Source of the DNA: Legionella sp.
GTDB lineage: Bacteria > Pseudomonadota > Gammaproteobacteria > Legionellales > Legionellaceae
Direction: 5' to 3'
NCBI GenBank assembly: GCA_030158115.1
Contig: JAOATK010000006.1
Location: 1 to 64,000 of the forward strand
DNA: 64,000 nt
Below, one piece after another: positions 30,404 to 43,460 of the stretch. The position numbers and the translations under genes were made by a program. Positions within the stretch are counted from its first letter, which is position 1; each line of letters opens with the position of its first letter. The notes under the pieces were generated by a model that did no database searches, had not been told where the DNA came from, and was given only the letters and a program-made list of their open reading frames with translations.

Positions 30404-30598
30404 CTATTCCACTGCAGCTTTACAAAAGGTCCGGATGATTTCTTGTGTCGTGTTATCAATGATCTTGCCGCGAATATCACCAATATTCTCGCATCCTTGG
30501 AGCAGCATCCAAGTATAAAGTTCATCTATGTCATCCCCAGCTTTAGTGGAAATCTCTTCTTCACTACAGTATATGGAGGCCGTATATTTCGCATTCAT
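30404..30598 (-). CDS. Small hypothetical protein
   Basis: Sixty-four residues from the ATG at 30598, which has AAGGAT about eight bases upstream. The protein is acidic and mixed alpha/beta in appearance (MNAKYTASIYCSEEEISTKA, then DELYTWMLLQGCENIGDIRG). No signal peptide, membrane segment or motif I recognise. An upstream ATG would add eight residues without a binding site. It is a plausible real small gene because of the binding site and isolation, but function is unknown. Confidence 0.55.
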   Translation of the reverse strand: MNAKYTASIYCSEEEISTKAGDDIDELYTWMLLQGCENIGDIRGKIIDNTTQEIIRTFCKAAVE

Positions 30599-30728
30599 TA
30601 GGGATATCCTTGCAAAGATCACTCATTATAATTTTAGACATAATTTGATCAGTTAGCCATTATTTGAAACAAAAAAATATTCTTTTAAGCTATACTTTAA
30701 ATGGGATTTAATTGAGGGAGTGAACATC

Positions 30729-31112
30729 ATGGTGACCTATTTTTTAGCAACGGTTCTTGGTTGGTATTTGGTGATTATGAGTTTTCTTTTAATTTTTAGA
30801 AGAGAGCTGGTTGCACCGGTTATCCGAGAGGTCATGGCTCAACCAGGATTATTTTTAATAATGGGCCTGTTAACTGTAATTATTGGCTTGTTAATGGTGG
30901 TAAGTCATAATTATTGGGTGATGGGTTGGCCAGTAATTGTCACCTTATTTGCCTGGATTTTTTTAATTAGTGGTTTATTCCGGGTATTTTTTCCTGATCT
31001 TGTGCGGAAATTATGGAGTAAAATGTCCATGAAGCCTGAAACACTAAGTCTAATGGGAACTTTATTACTAATTATTGGCCTTTTCTTACTCTATAAAGTT
31101 TATTTCGTGTAG
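30729..31112 (+). CDS. Four-helix integral membrane protein of unknown function
   Basis: I choose the ATG at 30729, eight bases after GAGGGAG, giving 127 residues. Four hydrophobic helices are evident (about residues 2-24, 40-60, 65-88 and 107-127) joined by short basic loops such as RRELVAPVIREVM and RKLWSKMSMKPE. Each pair of helices looks similar (LFLIMGLLTVIIGLLMV and SLMGTLLLIIGLFLLY), suggesting an internal duplication. No family name can be given. It is a single-gene unit upstream of yajQ. Confidence 0.75.
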   Translation: MVTYFLATVLGWYLVIMSFLLIFRRELVAPVIREVMAQPGLFLIMGLLTVIIGLLMVVSHNYWVMGWPVIVTLFAWIFLISGLFRVFFPDLVRKLWSKMSMKPETLSLMGTLLLIIGLFLLYKVYFV

Positions 31113-31142
31113 TCTAGGCTTTCTTGATAGCTTTACTTTCGA

Positions 31143-31216
31143 AGCCTGCGCACTGTGGCTTGTACTTGTCTCTTGATCACATATCATCAAGAGACAGTTG
31201 CAAGCAACCAGGCTAC
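31143..31216. repeat. Degenerate inverted repeat of the GTAGCCTGGTTGCTTGCAAC family
   Basis: The right half (GTTGCAAGCAACCAGGCTAC, 31197-31216) matches the family exactly. The inner stem TGTCTCTTGAT / ATCAAGAGACA (31167-31177 and 31186-31196) is perfect, and the left outer part has diverged. It lies just before yajQ. Confidence 0.75.
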
Positions 31217-31254
31217 TTTGTTAAATTATACTTTTAATTTTAATAGGTTTATTT

Positions 31255-31740
31255 ATGCCATCCTTTGATATCGTCTCAGAAACTAATGAAGTTGAATTAC
31301 GTAATGCCGTAGATAATGCGATTCGTGAAATGGGCACACGCTTTGATTTTCGTGGTGTTGAATCAAGTATTGAATTAAAAGAGCTAGTTGTTACCTTGCG
31401 TTCAGAATCAGATTTTCAGGTAAGGCAGCTTGAGGATCTATTTAGAAATCATTGTACTAAGCGAAATCTTGATGCAGCAGGTGCCGATATTGAGGATGAG
31501 CCTGTACATAGTGGGAAATTTTATTCGTTAAATATGACTTTTAAACAAGGTATTGATCAGCCTACAGCAAAAGACATAGTGAAATATTTGAAAGATGCTA
31601 AGTTGAAAGTACAAAGCTCCATTCAAGGGGATAAAGTCCGGGTAACAGGTAAAAAACGTGACGATTTGCAAGATGCAATCGCTATGCTGAAAAAATCAGA
31701 AATTAAATTGCCTTTACAGTATGAAAATTTTCGGGATTAA
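31255..31740 (+). CDS. yajQ: YajQ family nucleotide-binding protein
   Basis: Cytoplasmic YajQ-type protein of 161 residues made of two ferredoxin-like domains. The N-terminus [20 protein letters not shown] and the block [14 protein letters not shown] are nearly invariant in the family, as is the C-terminal [10 protein letters not shown]. Some homologues bind cyclic di-GMP and act with transcription factors in virulence control; others bind RNA, so the molecular role here is open. Single-gene unit flanked by inverted repeats on both sides. Confidence 0.95.
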   Translation: MPSFDIVSETNEVELRNAVDNAIREMGTRFDFRGVESSIELKELVVTLRSESDFQVRQLEDLFRNHCTKRNLDAAGADIEDEPVHSGKFYSLNMTFKQGIDQPTAKDIVKYLKDAKLKVQSSIQGDKVRVTGKKRDDLQDAIAMLKKSEIKLPLQYENFRD

Positions 31741-31760
31741 CGAGATAGCGGAAAGTAGCA

Positions 31761-31829
31761 TGGATACAGTGATAGCGTAATCCAGGATCAGTGGCACCTA
31801 ATTCCCTGATTATGCTATCGCTGCATCCA
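31761..31829. repeat. Imperfect inverted repeat between yajQ and bepA
   Basis: TGGATACAGTGATAGCGTAA (from 31761) pairs imperfectly with TTATGCTATCGCTGCATCCA (to 31829). The interior ATCCAGGATCAGTGGCACCTAATTCCCTGATTA is shared in form with the element at 54017. It sits between two convergent genes and could limit readthrough. Confidence 0.7.
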
Positions 31830-31842
31830 GACTTATTTAAAT

Positions 31843-33240
31843 TTAATTCATAATCTCATCAATTTTGGCAGAAATTCTTGCTTGCAAATAAGCATCATTT
31901 TTTGCGAGATCCTTGGCTACTTTTAATTGTGCCACGGCTGCTCTTTTTTGTCCTTCAAGCAATAAACACTGCGCCTGAGTAAAATAAGCATAAGCTTTTT
32001 GATTAGCATTAGCTTGGGCGCGCGCTAATTCTCTACATAGAGGTAAGTCTTGTTTGTATTGTCTGCTGCCTTTTAACAGAATACTTGTTGCTTTTTCATT
32101 TTGATTAGCAGCAGATAGAGCTTGTGAATAAGCCATTAAAATCGCATAGCTATCAGGGTAGTTTTTTTGTAGCTCACTGAGTCGGGTAATGGCTGCTTGA
32201 TGTTGGTTTAGTCCAGTCTCAGTCTGTGCCATGGCGATTTGAAAATAAAGATTATTATTCTGCGCTAATAATTGATTTAAAATTGGGTAAGCTTTTGCGT
32301 AGTTATTAGCATCTATTAAAGTCAGTGCATGACCATATTGACAGGCATAAGCTGGGCTGTCTTTGCGGCATTGATGCTCATAGTAGTCCAGTGATGTTTT
32401 TTGATCTCTTGCAACAGTAGTTCGAATCAATTCTTTAAATAGTATGTAATCTAAAGAGCTTAGGTAGGTTTTTTTTGCAAAGCGTGAGGAGCGATTTTCA
32501 GCTTCGGCGATTCGGTCAGAATCTAAAGGGTGAGTACGTAAAATAGCAGGAATATTAGCCGTGTAATAATAGCGCGTATTTTCTTGCATTTTTCTGAAAA
32601 AAGCAGCCATGCTGTGCGGGTTAAAGCCTGCTTTAATCAACATGTCGATACCAATTCGGTCAGCTTCTTTTTCTTTTGCGCGTGTAAAATTAATGCTATC
32701 TTGCGAAAATCCTGATAAGGCCCCCATCATAGCCCCCATACCAACGGTAGGATTAATAACCCCTAAAGCAATAGAGGCTAGCATGGAGGCAAGCATAGGG
32801 ATGCGCATTTGTTTTTGATGATCAATGGCACTGTAGAGATGGTGTAGGCGTACGTGGGAGATTTCATGCGCCATAACACCTGCTAATTCGCTTTCGTTGC
32901 TAGTGATTAAAATAAGCTGTGTATTAATGCCAATGTGCCCCCCAGGTCCTGCAAACGCATTGATTTCATTTGATTTTACTATAAAAAAATCAGGGGATTT
33001 AATTTGACCTGCATGCGCTAGATTTTTTCCTATTCGGTTGATGTACTCTCTTGCCAAAGGATTGCGCTCAACGCTTTCAGATTGGTTAATTTGTTGGACA
33101 AATTCTTTTTCTAATTCTTCTAACTCTTTGTTTGAATAGGGTGAGAGTCCTTGTGCTAAGGCAGTTGGGTTCAAGATACCCAATAATACCACTCCAAAAA
33201 TATAGTTTTTGATCTTCAATTTAATCATTAGGCTACTCAA
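31843..33240 (-). CDS. bepA: Periplasmic M48 metalloprotease / chaperone BepA
   Basis: Periplasmic protease that supports assembly or degradation of outer-membrane proteins such as LptD. The 465-residue product has a signal peptide ending at about ALA-Q30, an M48 domain with zinc motif HEISH (125-129) and third ligand E192 in KEADRIGID, and a C-terminal TPR region (about 270-460). This is the BepA/YfgC architecture and length. In this window it belongs functionally with the lpt genes. Expressed divergently from ribD. Confidence 0.93.
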   Translation of the reverse strand: MSSLMIKLKIKNYIFGVVLLGILNPTALAQGLSPYSNKELEELEKEFVQQINQSESVERNPLAREYINRIGKNLAHAGQIKSPDFFIVKSNEINAFAGPGGHIGINTQLILITSNESELAGVMAHEISHVRLHHLYSAIDHQKQMRIPMLASMLASIALGVINPTVGMGAMMGALSGFSQDSINFTRAKEKEADRIGIDMLIKAGFNPHSMAAFFRKMQENTRYYYTANIPAILRTHPLDSDRIAEAENRSSRFAKKTYLSSLDYILFKELIRTTVARDQKTSLDYYEHQCRKDSPAYACQYGHALTLIDANNYAKAYPILNQLLAQNNNLYFQIAMAQTETGLNQHQAAITRLSELQKNYPDSYAILMAYSQALSAANQNEKATSILLKGSRQYKQDLPLCRELARAQANANQKAYAYFTQAQCLLLEGQKRAAVAQLKVAKDLAKNDAYLQARISAKIDEIMN

Positions 33241-33291
33241 AAATTGAATAATTTGTTATCATTCACACAGTTTTTAAAGGTAACGACATTA

Positions 33292-34380
33292 ATGCATAAA
33301 AAGTTTTTGCTCGCAGCGCTCGAACAAGCCCGTCTGGGACAGGGTCTTTGTGCACCCAATCCTTGTGTGGGAGCTGTTGCTGTGCAAAATGGAATTATTA
33401 TAGCACGGGCCTGTCACAAAGGTGCAGGGACTCCTCATGCTGAACAACTATTGTTAGCACAGATTCCGCCTCAAACACCAGGGGTTAGCCTTTATATTTC
33501 TCTCGAGCCTTGTAATCACTGGGGGCGAACACCTCCTTGCGTGGATGTTATTATTCAACACGGCATTGAGCATGTTATTTTTGCATACTCTGATCCTAAT
33601 CCAGTTGTGGCCAAAAATAACTCTTCAGAACGATTAAGAGCTCATGGAATAAAAGTCACTCAGGTTTTTGTGGAAGAAATTACAGAATTTTATAAAAGCT
33701 ATACCTATTGGACTTTGACTAAAAAACCTCGAGTGACTGTTAAAATAGCGCAAACTCTAAATGGTAAAATCGGTCGAAGCCATGGGGAGCGGGTGATTTT
33801 ATCGAATGAATTGTGCGAGGAATTCACGCATCAAAGACGTGCTGCATCGGATGTAATTTTGACGAGTGCGAAAACCATTCATTTAGATAATCCTCGGTTG
33901 AATGTAAGGCTAGGTCCTGTCGAGCAATCAAGGCCTGTAGCCATTATTGATAGACAATTAACTCTGAATCAAGACGCACGTATTTTTTCTACAGCCACTC
34001 ATTGTCACATTTATCATTGCAGTGAACAGGAGAGGCCTTATACAAATAGCAGCTTTTATGTCATGCCTATGAGGCATGAAGCTATGGATTTAGGTGCACT
34101 TATTACGCATCTGGGCGAACTAGGTTATCACGACGTATGGGTTGAAGCTGGTGGTGGTGTATTTAGCGCTTTGCATCAAGCAGGACTAGTTCATCGGACT
34201 TATTTGTACCTTGCTCCAAAAATTTTAGAGCAAAGCGCAGTTTGCGCATATCAGCACAGTGAAGTATTTGATCGCGCACATACTATTTCTTGGCATCCTA
34301 AGGGTGACAATATGATAATATGTATCGATTGGCAGGAAGATCAATGTACACTAGGGTCTGTGGACGATTCGCTAGATTGA
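33292..34380 (+). CDS. ribD: Riboflavin biosynthesis deaminase/reductase RibD
   Basis: Bifunctional enzyme for the second and third steps of riboflavin synthesis. The ATG at 33292 (AAAGG upstream) gives 362 residues. The N-terminal cytidine-deaminase-like domain has zinc motifs TPHAEQ and LEPCNHWGRTPPC; the C-terminal reductase follows from about residue 145 (KPRVTVKIAQTLNGKIG). The last residues, GSVDDSLD, and the stop codon are encoded inside a 71-base palindromic element, so the native C-terminus was probably rewritten by its insertion. ribE, often next in this operon, is missing here. Confidence 0.93.
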   Translation: MHKKFLLAALEQARLGQGLCAPNPCVGAVAVQNGIIIARACHKGAGTPHAEQLLLAQIPPQTPGVSLYISLEPCNHWGRTPPCVDVIIQHGIEHVIFAYSDPNPVVAKNNSSERLRAHGIKVTQVFVEEITEFYKSYTYWTLTKKPRVTVKIAQTLNGKIGRSHGERVILSNELCEEFTHQRRAASDVILTSAKTIHLDNPRLNVRLGPVEQSRPVAIIDRQLTLNQDARIFSTATHCHIYHCSEQERPYTNSSFYVMPMRHEAMDLGALITHLGELGYHDVWVEAGGGVFSALHQAGLVHRTYLYLAPKILEQSAVCAYQHSEVFDRAHTISWHPKGDNMIICIDWQEDQCTLGSVDDSLD

Positions 34381-34421
34381 GCTGTTTCGGCCAAGATAGT
34401 AGAGTTGTCCACAGACCCTAG
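34351..34421. mobile_element. MITE-like element with CTAGGGTCTGTGGAC inverted ends
   Basis: Perfect 15-base inverted repeats CTAGGGTCTGTGGAC (34351-34365) and GTCCACAGACCCTAG (34407-34421) bound a 71-base segment without coding capacity. It overlaps the 3-prime end of ribD and lies 18 bases before ribBA. The GGGTCTGTGGACA-type end and the CTAG borders resemble those of some IS5-family elements, whose targets are often CTAG-like, so a nonautonomous or deleted IS is the simplest reading. A rho-independent terminator is the alternative, but no T-run follows. Confidence 0.6.
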
Positions 34422-34439
34422 ATTAAATGAGGTCGCATT

Positions 34440-38124
<3,685 letters not shown>

Positions 38125-38148
38125 TTAAATTTTACATGAGCGTTACAC

Positions 38149-38230
38149 GTCATCTCGAATACAGTGAGGAATCTCCGTAAGTGGCAATGTGCCTTTCTCT
38201 GGAGATCCCTCACTGTGTTCGGAATGACAG
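38149..38230. repeat. Imperfect inverted repeat, CAGTGAGGAATCTCC type, after kdsA
   Basis: The left arm CGTCATCTCGAATACAGTGAGGAATCTCC lies at 38149-38177 and its partner GGAGATCCCTCACTGTGTTCGGAATGACAG at 38201-38230 (positions given, sequence type GAATGACAG...CACTG). A few mismatches. This GTCATTCCGAACGCAGTGAGG-like repeat is common in many proteobacteria. It lies between convergent kdsA and glpK and probably helps terminate either transcript. Confidence 0.75.
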
Positions 38231-38334
38231 TCATTTAAATTTAATTAACTATAACTTAAATGAATATATAATACTTGGCTAATTAATGATCGCCACGTTG
38301 AGAACAACGGGCACTGAAAATCAAGCCGGCATTT

Positions 38335-39795
38335 CTATTTCATCTGGCTTAGAGCGTTTACCCAACCCCTATAATCTTTCTCTATTTGAGCTAGATTATG
38401 AGAATATTTGAATTCATATTCTGTATCGCCAATATTTTTTAAGGCATTAACAGAATCAAAAACCCCACAACCAATACCGGCTAAAACAGCAGCTCCTCTG
38501 GCTGTTGTTTCTATGTCTTTAGGTTTTTGGACGTTGAGTTGGCACTGATCTGCTAAAAATTGTAAAAACCATTGATTGGCTGCCATGCCACCATCAACGC
38601 GTAATGTAGTTAAATCAGAATCATTGTCTTCACGCATGCAACCTAGTATCTCACGTGTTTGATAACACACGCCTTCTAGAGCTGCTCGAGCAATATGGGC
38701 GCGGTTCGTGGTACGAGATAAACCAGAAAGTACGGCTCCTGACGCCGATAACCAATGGGGGGCGCCTAAGCCAGTAAAAGATGAAACAAAATAGACCCCT
38801 TCATTACTGGTTAAACTGTTTGCTAAGGTTTCAGTCTCTGCCACACTTGTTATTAATTTCATCTCATCACGTAACCATTTGATCGTAGTCCCTGCGTGAT
38901 AAATATTTCCCTCTAAACCATAAGCTGTTTTTCCCTTAATTTTATAGGCGATAGTCGTTAACAATCGATGTTTGGAGACGACTACTTTATCTCCTGTGTT
39001 TAGTAATAAAAAACCACCTGTACCAAACGTTGCTTTGACCATTCCTTCATTAAAACAACCTTGCCCTATCAATGCAGCTTGTTGATCTCCAGCAACCCCT
39101 GTAATAGGAATTTCTAAACCCACATGTTCTTTATTAATGAAACCAAAATGACTGTCACTAGAGCATACTGTCGGTAATATGGATTCAGGAATGGCAAAGA
39201 GCTCTAATAAATCGGTGTCCCACTCTTGTTTGTTGAGATTAAAGAGCATGGTTCTTGATGCATTCGTACTATCAGTGACATGGGTTCCTTTAGTTAGGCG
39301 CCAAATTAAAAAACTATCAATGGTGCCAAAAGCTAAATGACCTTGTTCAGCTAACTCACGTGCTTGTTGATTATTAGTTAACATCCAATTTAATTTGCTA
39401 GCAGAAAAATAAGGGTCTAATAGTAATCCTGTTTTTTCTTGAATCATCGGGCCATATTCAGCTAAAGAGCGGCAATACTCTTCTGTACGTCGGTCTTGCC
39501 AAACGATGGCCCGACTAAGACATTCCCCTGTGATTTTATTCCAAATAACGGTTGTTTCACGTTGATTAGTAATACCGCAGGCTAAAATACGACTCGAATC
39601 AACCTGAGACACTACATCACGAATGGCAGTTAGAGTTTTTGTCCATATTTCTTCAGGATCATGCTCTACCCAACCTTGCTGAGGATAATACTGCGTTATA
39701 GGATATTGACTACCGAGTATTAAATTTCCCTGATCGCTATATATCATTGCGCGAGTGCTACTTGTTCCTTGATCGATAGCTAATAAATAATTCAT
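38335..39795 (-). CDS. glpK: Glycerol kinase
   Basis: FGGY-family kinase producing glycerol 3-phosphate from glycerol and ATP. The 486 residues show the N-terminal phosphate-binding motif LLAIDQGTSSTRAM, the conserved TNQRETTVIWN and the C-terminal GGMAANQWFLQFLADQ. Glycerol use fits what is known of Legionella intracellular metabolism. No glpF or glpD lies nearby, so the gene stands alone between two inverted repeats. Confidence 0.96.
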   Translation of the reverse strand: MNYLLAIDQGTSSTRAMIYSDQGNLILGSQYPITQYYPQQGWVEHDPEEIWTKTLTAIRDVVSQVDSSRILACGITNQRETTVIWNKITGECLSRAIVWQDRRTEEYCRSLAEYGPMIQEKTGLLLDPYFSASKLNWMLTNNQQARELAEQGHLAFGTIDSFLIWRLTKGTHVTDSTNASRTMLFNLNKQEWDTDLLELFAIPESILPTVCSSDSHFGFINKEHVGLEIPITGVAGDQQAALIGQGCFNEGMVKATFGTGGFLLLNTGDKVVVSKHRLLTTIAYKIKGKTAYGLEGNIYHAGTTIKWLRDEMKLITSVAETETLANSLTSNEGVYFVSSFTGLGAPHWLSASGAVLSGLSRTTNRAHIARAALEGVCYQTREILGCMREDNDSDLTTLRVDGGMAANQWFLQFLADQCQLNVQKPKDIETTARGAAVLAGIGCGVFDSVNALKNIGDTEYEFKYSHNLAQIEKDYRGWVNALSQMK

Positions 39796-39829
39796 GAATA
39801 ACTTTTCCCTAAGTTAACGTCAGAAAAGC

Positions 39830-39916
39830 GTAGCCTGGTTGCTTGCAACCGGGTTTTTTTTTAAGGTAGGCCATCATTGTGGAGAGGAATCTCCTGGTTG
39901 CAAGCAACCAGGCTAC
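39830..39916. repeat. Inverted repeat, GTAGCCTGGTTGCTTGCAAC family, copy 2
   Basis: Arms 39830-39853 and 39893-39916 are 24-base reverse complements with one mismatch and a 39-base loop. A T-run lies inside the loop directly after the left arm (GGGTTTTTTTTTAAGG). It separates glpK from fabI on the minus strand. The outer sequence GTAGCCTGGTTGCTTGCAAC is identical to the copy at 44413. Confidence 0.93.
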
Positions 39917-39929
39917 CCGTTGTTTGTGA

Positions 39930-40718
39930 TTACGTTAAATTACTCATCGTTGAAACAGCATGATATCCCGCATCAACATGTACCACTTCTCCAGTAATTC
40001 CTGAGGCTAGGTATGAACATAAAAATGCAGCAGTATTTCCTACTTCTTCTGCAGTGACGTTTCTTTGAAGAGGAGTAATGCTGGCATAAGCTGCTTGAAT
40101 TTTACGGAAGTCTTTGATGCCTGCTGCGGCTAAAGTTTTAATAGGACCTGCTGATATGGCATTAACACGTAAACCACGTTGTCCTAAACTAGCTGCCAAA
40201 TAACGCACAGAAGCTTCTAAACTGGCTTTTGCCACACCCATCACATTGTAATTAGGGACGGCTTTTTCAGCGCCGTAATAACTTAAGGTTAAAACAGAGC
40301 CTTCTGTTCCTTCCATCATAGGAAGCGCTGCCTGCGTTAACCCAATTAAACTGTATGCACTGATATCATGAGCAATTCTAAAACCTTCACGTGTGCAGGT
40401 TGTTGTAAAATCACCACTGATTTGATCAGCTGGTGCGTAAGCAACAGAATGAACCAACACATCCAATTTATTCCAGCTTTTTCCAAGATTAGCAAAAAGG
40501 GCTTGGATTTCTTCATCATGAGCTACATCGCAAGGAAAAACTAACTTTGAGTTAAATTCAGCCGCCATCGATTCTACACGTTCTTTTAAACGTTCGCCTT
40601 GATAGGTAAATGCTAACTCAGCACCTTGTTCGTGAAATGCCTTGGCAATACCATAAGCAATGGATTTATTGCTTGCTAAACCAACAATCAGTGCCTTTTT
40701 ACCAGTTAAAAATCTCAT
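39930..40718 (-). CDS. fabI: Enoyl-[acyl-carrier-protein] reductase FabI
   Basis: NADH-dependent short-chain dehydrogenase-type enzyme for the last step of each fatty-acid elongation cycle. The 262 residues show the FabI version of the Rossmann motif ([16 protein letters not shown]), and the catalytic Tyr/Lys in [19 protein letters not shown]. The sequence [12 protein letters not shown] precedes it. Length and motifs separate it from FabV and FabL. It is 36 bases after udk on the same strand, possibly cotranscribed. Confidence 0.97.
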   Translation of the reverse strand: MRFLTGKKALIVGLASNKSIAYGIAKAFHEQGAELAFTYQGERLKERVESMAAEFNSKLVFPCDVAHDEEIQALFANLGKSWNKLDVLVHSVAYAPADQISGDFTTTCTREGFRIAHDISAYSLIGLTQAALPMMEGTEGSVLTLSYYGAEKAVPNYNVMGVAKASLEASVRYLAASLGQRGLRVNAISAGPIKTLAAAGIKDFRKIQAAYASITPLQRNVTAEEVGNTAAFLCSYLASGITGEVVHVDAGYHAVSTMSNLT

Positions 40719-40754
40719 GGCTTTCTCCTAGTTAGATGTCACTTCAATTCGAAG

Positions 40755-41393
40755 TTATTGCGTATTCATGTGCGTGGCTAGTAATTCCCGCATTTTAGCT
40801 TGAATCATTTCGATGGCAATTCGGTTTTCACCGCCGCGAGGAACAATAAGATCCGCGTAGCGACTAGATGGTTCAATAAATTGTAAATACATAGGACGAA
40901 CGGTGGTTTCATATTGATGTACGACTGACTCAACAGTACGATGACGTTCTACCACATCTCTTTTTAAACGACGAAGTAAGCACACATCTAATGGTGTGGA
41001 CATGAAAATTCGAATATCCATTATTTCGCGTAATTCTAGATCACTAAAAAGTAGAATACCTTCTAGGATAATAATGGCGTGCTTGCCAACTGTTCTTGTT
41101 TCTTCGGCACGCAGATGTTTTGAATGCGAATAAATTGGAATTTCAACGGATAAACCTTCTCTTAATTGACGCAAATGTTCGCAAAGCAGCGCATGGTCAA
41201 AAGAATCAGGGTGGTCGTAGTTTATTTTTTCTCGTTCAGAAAAGGGCAAATCACCATTGTCTTTATAGTAAGCATCTTCAGAAATCACCACAACGTGTTC
41301 AGAGCCTAATTCATTCACTATAGTATTTGCTAAAAGACTTTTTCCTGAAGCAGAGGGACCTGAGATCCCGATAATAATTGTTTTGTCATTCAT
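40755..41393 (-). CDS. udk: Uridine kinase
   Basis: P-loop kinase of pyrimidine salvage, phosphorylating uridine and cytidine. The 212 residues have Walker A GISGPSASGKSLLAN and the DHPDSFDHALL substrate motif, followed by IILEGILLFSDLELRE and RDVVERHRT. Length is standard for bacterial Udk. Transcribed toward fabI; the upstream gap to the rhodanese gene is about 70 bases. Confidence 0.95.
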   Translation of the reverse strand: MNDKTIIIGISGPSASGKSLLANTIVNELGSEHVVVISEDAYYKDNGDLPFSEREKINYDHPDSFDHALLCEHLRQLREGLSVEIPIYSHSKHLRAEETRTVGKHAIIILEGILLFSDLELREIMDIRIFMSTPLDVCLLRRLKRDVVERHRTVESVVHQYETTVRPMYLQFIEPSSRYADLIVPRGGENRIAIEMIQAKMRELLATHMNTQ

Positions 41394-41463
41394 TAGATAA
41401 TATCACTAGAATTTTCGCCTGGATTTTAAAGGTTTTTTGCTTTTAATTCAATCTGGAAAGGGA

Positions 41464-41793
41464 TTATTGTTCAATAGGATATCCAAATGATGCCCATTCC
41501 ATAATACCACCATCAACAGAGTAGACCTCTTGGTAGCCAATGTCTATTAAACATTGAGCAGCATACATAGAGCGCACTCCACCTTTACAATGCAAATAGA
41601 TGGCTTTTTCTTTATTAGGAAATTGCTTGGTAATAGAGAGAATATTGTCTTTAGGAATATGCAATGCTTTGGGTATATGCCCTTGTTGCCATTCATCTTG
41701 TTCTCGTACGTCAATTAAACATAAGTCAGGAGTGCTATCCATTTTCTTTTTTAATTCATGTACAGTAATTGTTTTAATTTTAGAGTTTGTCAT
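41464..41793 (-). CDS. Single-domain rhodanese-like protein
   Basis: Stand-alone rhodanese domain of 109 residues from the ATG at 41793, chosen because AGGAG is nine bases upstream. The active-site loop is YLHCKGGVRSMYAAQ with the persulfide-carrying cysteine; LIDVREQDEWQQGHIPKA is the family's first motif. It would transfer sulfane sulfur or sense it; no substrate is known. It overlaps the end of the upstream small membrane protein gene by 14 bases, suggesting the two work together or at least share a transcript. Confidence 0.9.
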   Translation of the reverse strand: MTNSKIKTITVHELKKKMDSTPDLCLIDVREQDEWQQGHIPKALHIPKDNILSITKQFPNKEKAIYLHCKGGVRSMYAAQCLIDIGYQEVYSVDGGIMEWASFGYPIEQ

Positions 41794-42061
41794 AACGAAC
41801 ATCTCCTAGGGTGGGTCGGGTTAGCGTGGAATGGTGCAATAACCAATAGATTGTTGCAGAAAATACGCCACCAATTAATGTGGCAAAGGCCCAGGTGGGC
41901 GCACCAACTAAGACCGTTCTTCGGCCATTTCGATTGATACTGCCTGCATCACGGGCTACAGCGCCTGCAAAAATTAAATGCAATAAGCCATTAATAAGCA
42001 TCATGAGGTAAAAAAAAGTTTGAATTTGCAGTGCAAATTGTTGGGCTAGTTCGTTTAACAT
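41780..42061 (-). CDS. Small two-helix membrane protein
   Basis: Ninety-three residues with two hydrophobic segments (about 15-36 and 50-74) separated by a charged loop RDAGSINRNGRR. Function unknown. The stop lies within the start of the rhodanese gene. Divergent from gshA, separated by about 100 AT-rich bases that probably hold both promoters. Confidence 0.75.
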   Translation of the reverse strand: MLNELAQQFALQIQTFFYLMMLINGLLHLIFAGAVARDAGSINRNGRRTVLVGAPTWAFATLIGGVFSATIYWLLHHSTLTRPTLGDVRYDKL

Positions 42062-42164
42062 TTATTTGCATTCCTTAGACTATACTTTTTCTTATAATAA
42101 CAGAAAAGTGACAAAATTTTTTATTTCTTGTTAACATCAACCCAAAAATAATAAGAGAGAACGC

Positions 42165-43460
42165 ATGAATGCTCAAGAGGTACCGGTTCCGCATTTAACT
42201 ACGGCTCATTCAGGCCCATTATATCCTGTGGAAAAAATGGTTTTAAACAAGATTGCTGTAATTGAAGCTTGGTTTAGACAAAAATGGAAAGAAACCCCGC
42301 CTCCATTAACGTCTTCTGTGGATTTGCGTCATGCAGGGTTTAAATTAGCGCCTGTTGATACTAATTTGTTTCCTGCAGGTTTTAATAATTTAAATCCCGA
42401 ATTTTTGCCTTTATGTATTCAAGCTGCCCAATCTGTATTGGTAGATTACCTCCCTGAGTGCACTAGAATTTTATTGCTTCCTGAAAGTCATACCCGTAAT
42501 AAATTCTACATGCAAAGTTTACATGTATTGCGTACTATTTTTGTTAAAGCAGGGTTTGTTGTACGAATTGGTAGTTTAAATCCTGAATTAAAAGAGCCGT
42601 TGGAGGTAACCCTGGATAATGGGGAAACCTTGCTTTTAGAACCTATTGAGCGACAAGGTGATAGATTAGGGCTCCCTGATTTTAATCCTTGCCTTCTCAT
42701 GCTGAACAATGATCTATCACAAGGTGTTCCTGAAATTTTACAAGGATTACAACAAAAAATTAGGCCGACTGCTCAATTAGGTTGGTCTAACCGATTAAAA
42801 TCAAGTCATTTTAGTTTTTTTGATGAAGTAGCTACTGAGTTTTCTCATTTAATAGGAATGGATCCATGGCTTATTAATCCTTATTTTAAAGCGATTGATG
42901 GCATTGATTTTATGGCCCAGGAAGGCATTGATCATTTAGCTGATGAAATAGAAAAAATTCTTATTTTAATGAAAGATAAATACGCTACTTATAGCATTGA
43001 AGAAAAACCTTTTGTAGTGGTCAAAGCAGATAATGGAACTTATGGTATGAGTGTGATGATGGTGCACGATGCTGAAGAAGTCCGTCAGCTTAATCGCAAA
43101 CAACGCACCAAAATGTCAGCCACTAAAGGCAGCCAAAAAGTAGACCGCTTGATTATTCAAGAGGGGGTTTATACCTTCGAAACCATGCCTAATGGTGCAG
43201 TAGCTGAGCCAGTTGTTTATATGATTGGCCAATTTGTTGTAGGAGGGTTTTATCGCGTGCACCAAGATCGGGGTATTGATGAAAATCTAAATGCACCCGG
43301 TATGCACTTTGAGCCCTTGGCTTTTGCTCAGGCGTGTAACATGCCTTCTGATGAATTAGAGATAGTTGATTGTCCTAATCGTTTTTATGTGTATGGTGTG
43401 ATCGCTCGACTTGCGGCGCTTGCTGCGGCAAGAGAAATTGCAGCAGTGGGGGGTGAATGA
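42165..43460 (+). CDS. gshA: Glutamate-cysteine ligase, proteobacterial GshA type
   Basis: First step of glutathione synthesis. The 431-residue protein belongs to the non-enterobacterial GshA family; recognisable stretches are DLRHAGFKLAPVDTNLFPAG, LLLPESHTRN, VVKADNGTYGMSVM and GFYRVHQDRG. AGAGAG precedes the ATG. It overlaps gshB by four bases, so the whole glutathione pathway is one operon. Confidence 0.93.
   Translation: MNAQEVPVPHLTTAHSGPLYPVEKMVLNKIAVIEAWFRQKWKETPPPLTSSVDLRHAGFKLAPVDTNLFPAGFNNLNPEFLPLCIQAAQSVLVDYLPECTRILLLPESHTRNKFYMQSLHVLRTIFVKAGFVVRIGSLNPELKEPLEVTLDNGETLLLEPIERQGDRLGLPDFNPCLLMLNNDLSQGVPEILQGLQQKIRPTAQLGWSNRLKSSHFSFFDEVATEFSHLIGMDPWLINPYFKAIDGIDFMAQEGIDHLADEIEKILILMKDKYATYSIEEKPFVVVKADNGTYGMSVMMVHDAEEVRQLNRKQRTKMSATKGSQKVDRLIIQEGVYTFETMPNGAVAEPVVYMIGQFVVGGFYRVHQDRGIDENLNAPGMHFEPLAFAQACNMPSDELEIVDCPNRFYVYGVIARLAALAAAREIAAVGGE

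Noticed and set aside
30315..30525. Short frames on both strands near 30.4 kb
   Set aside because: They overlap the better supported 64-residue gene and lack binding sites.
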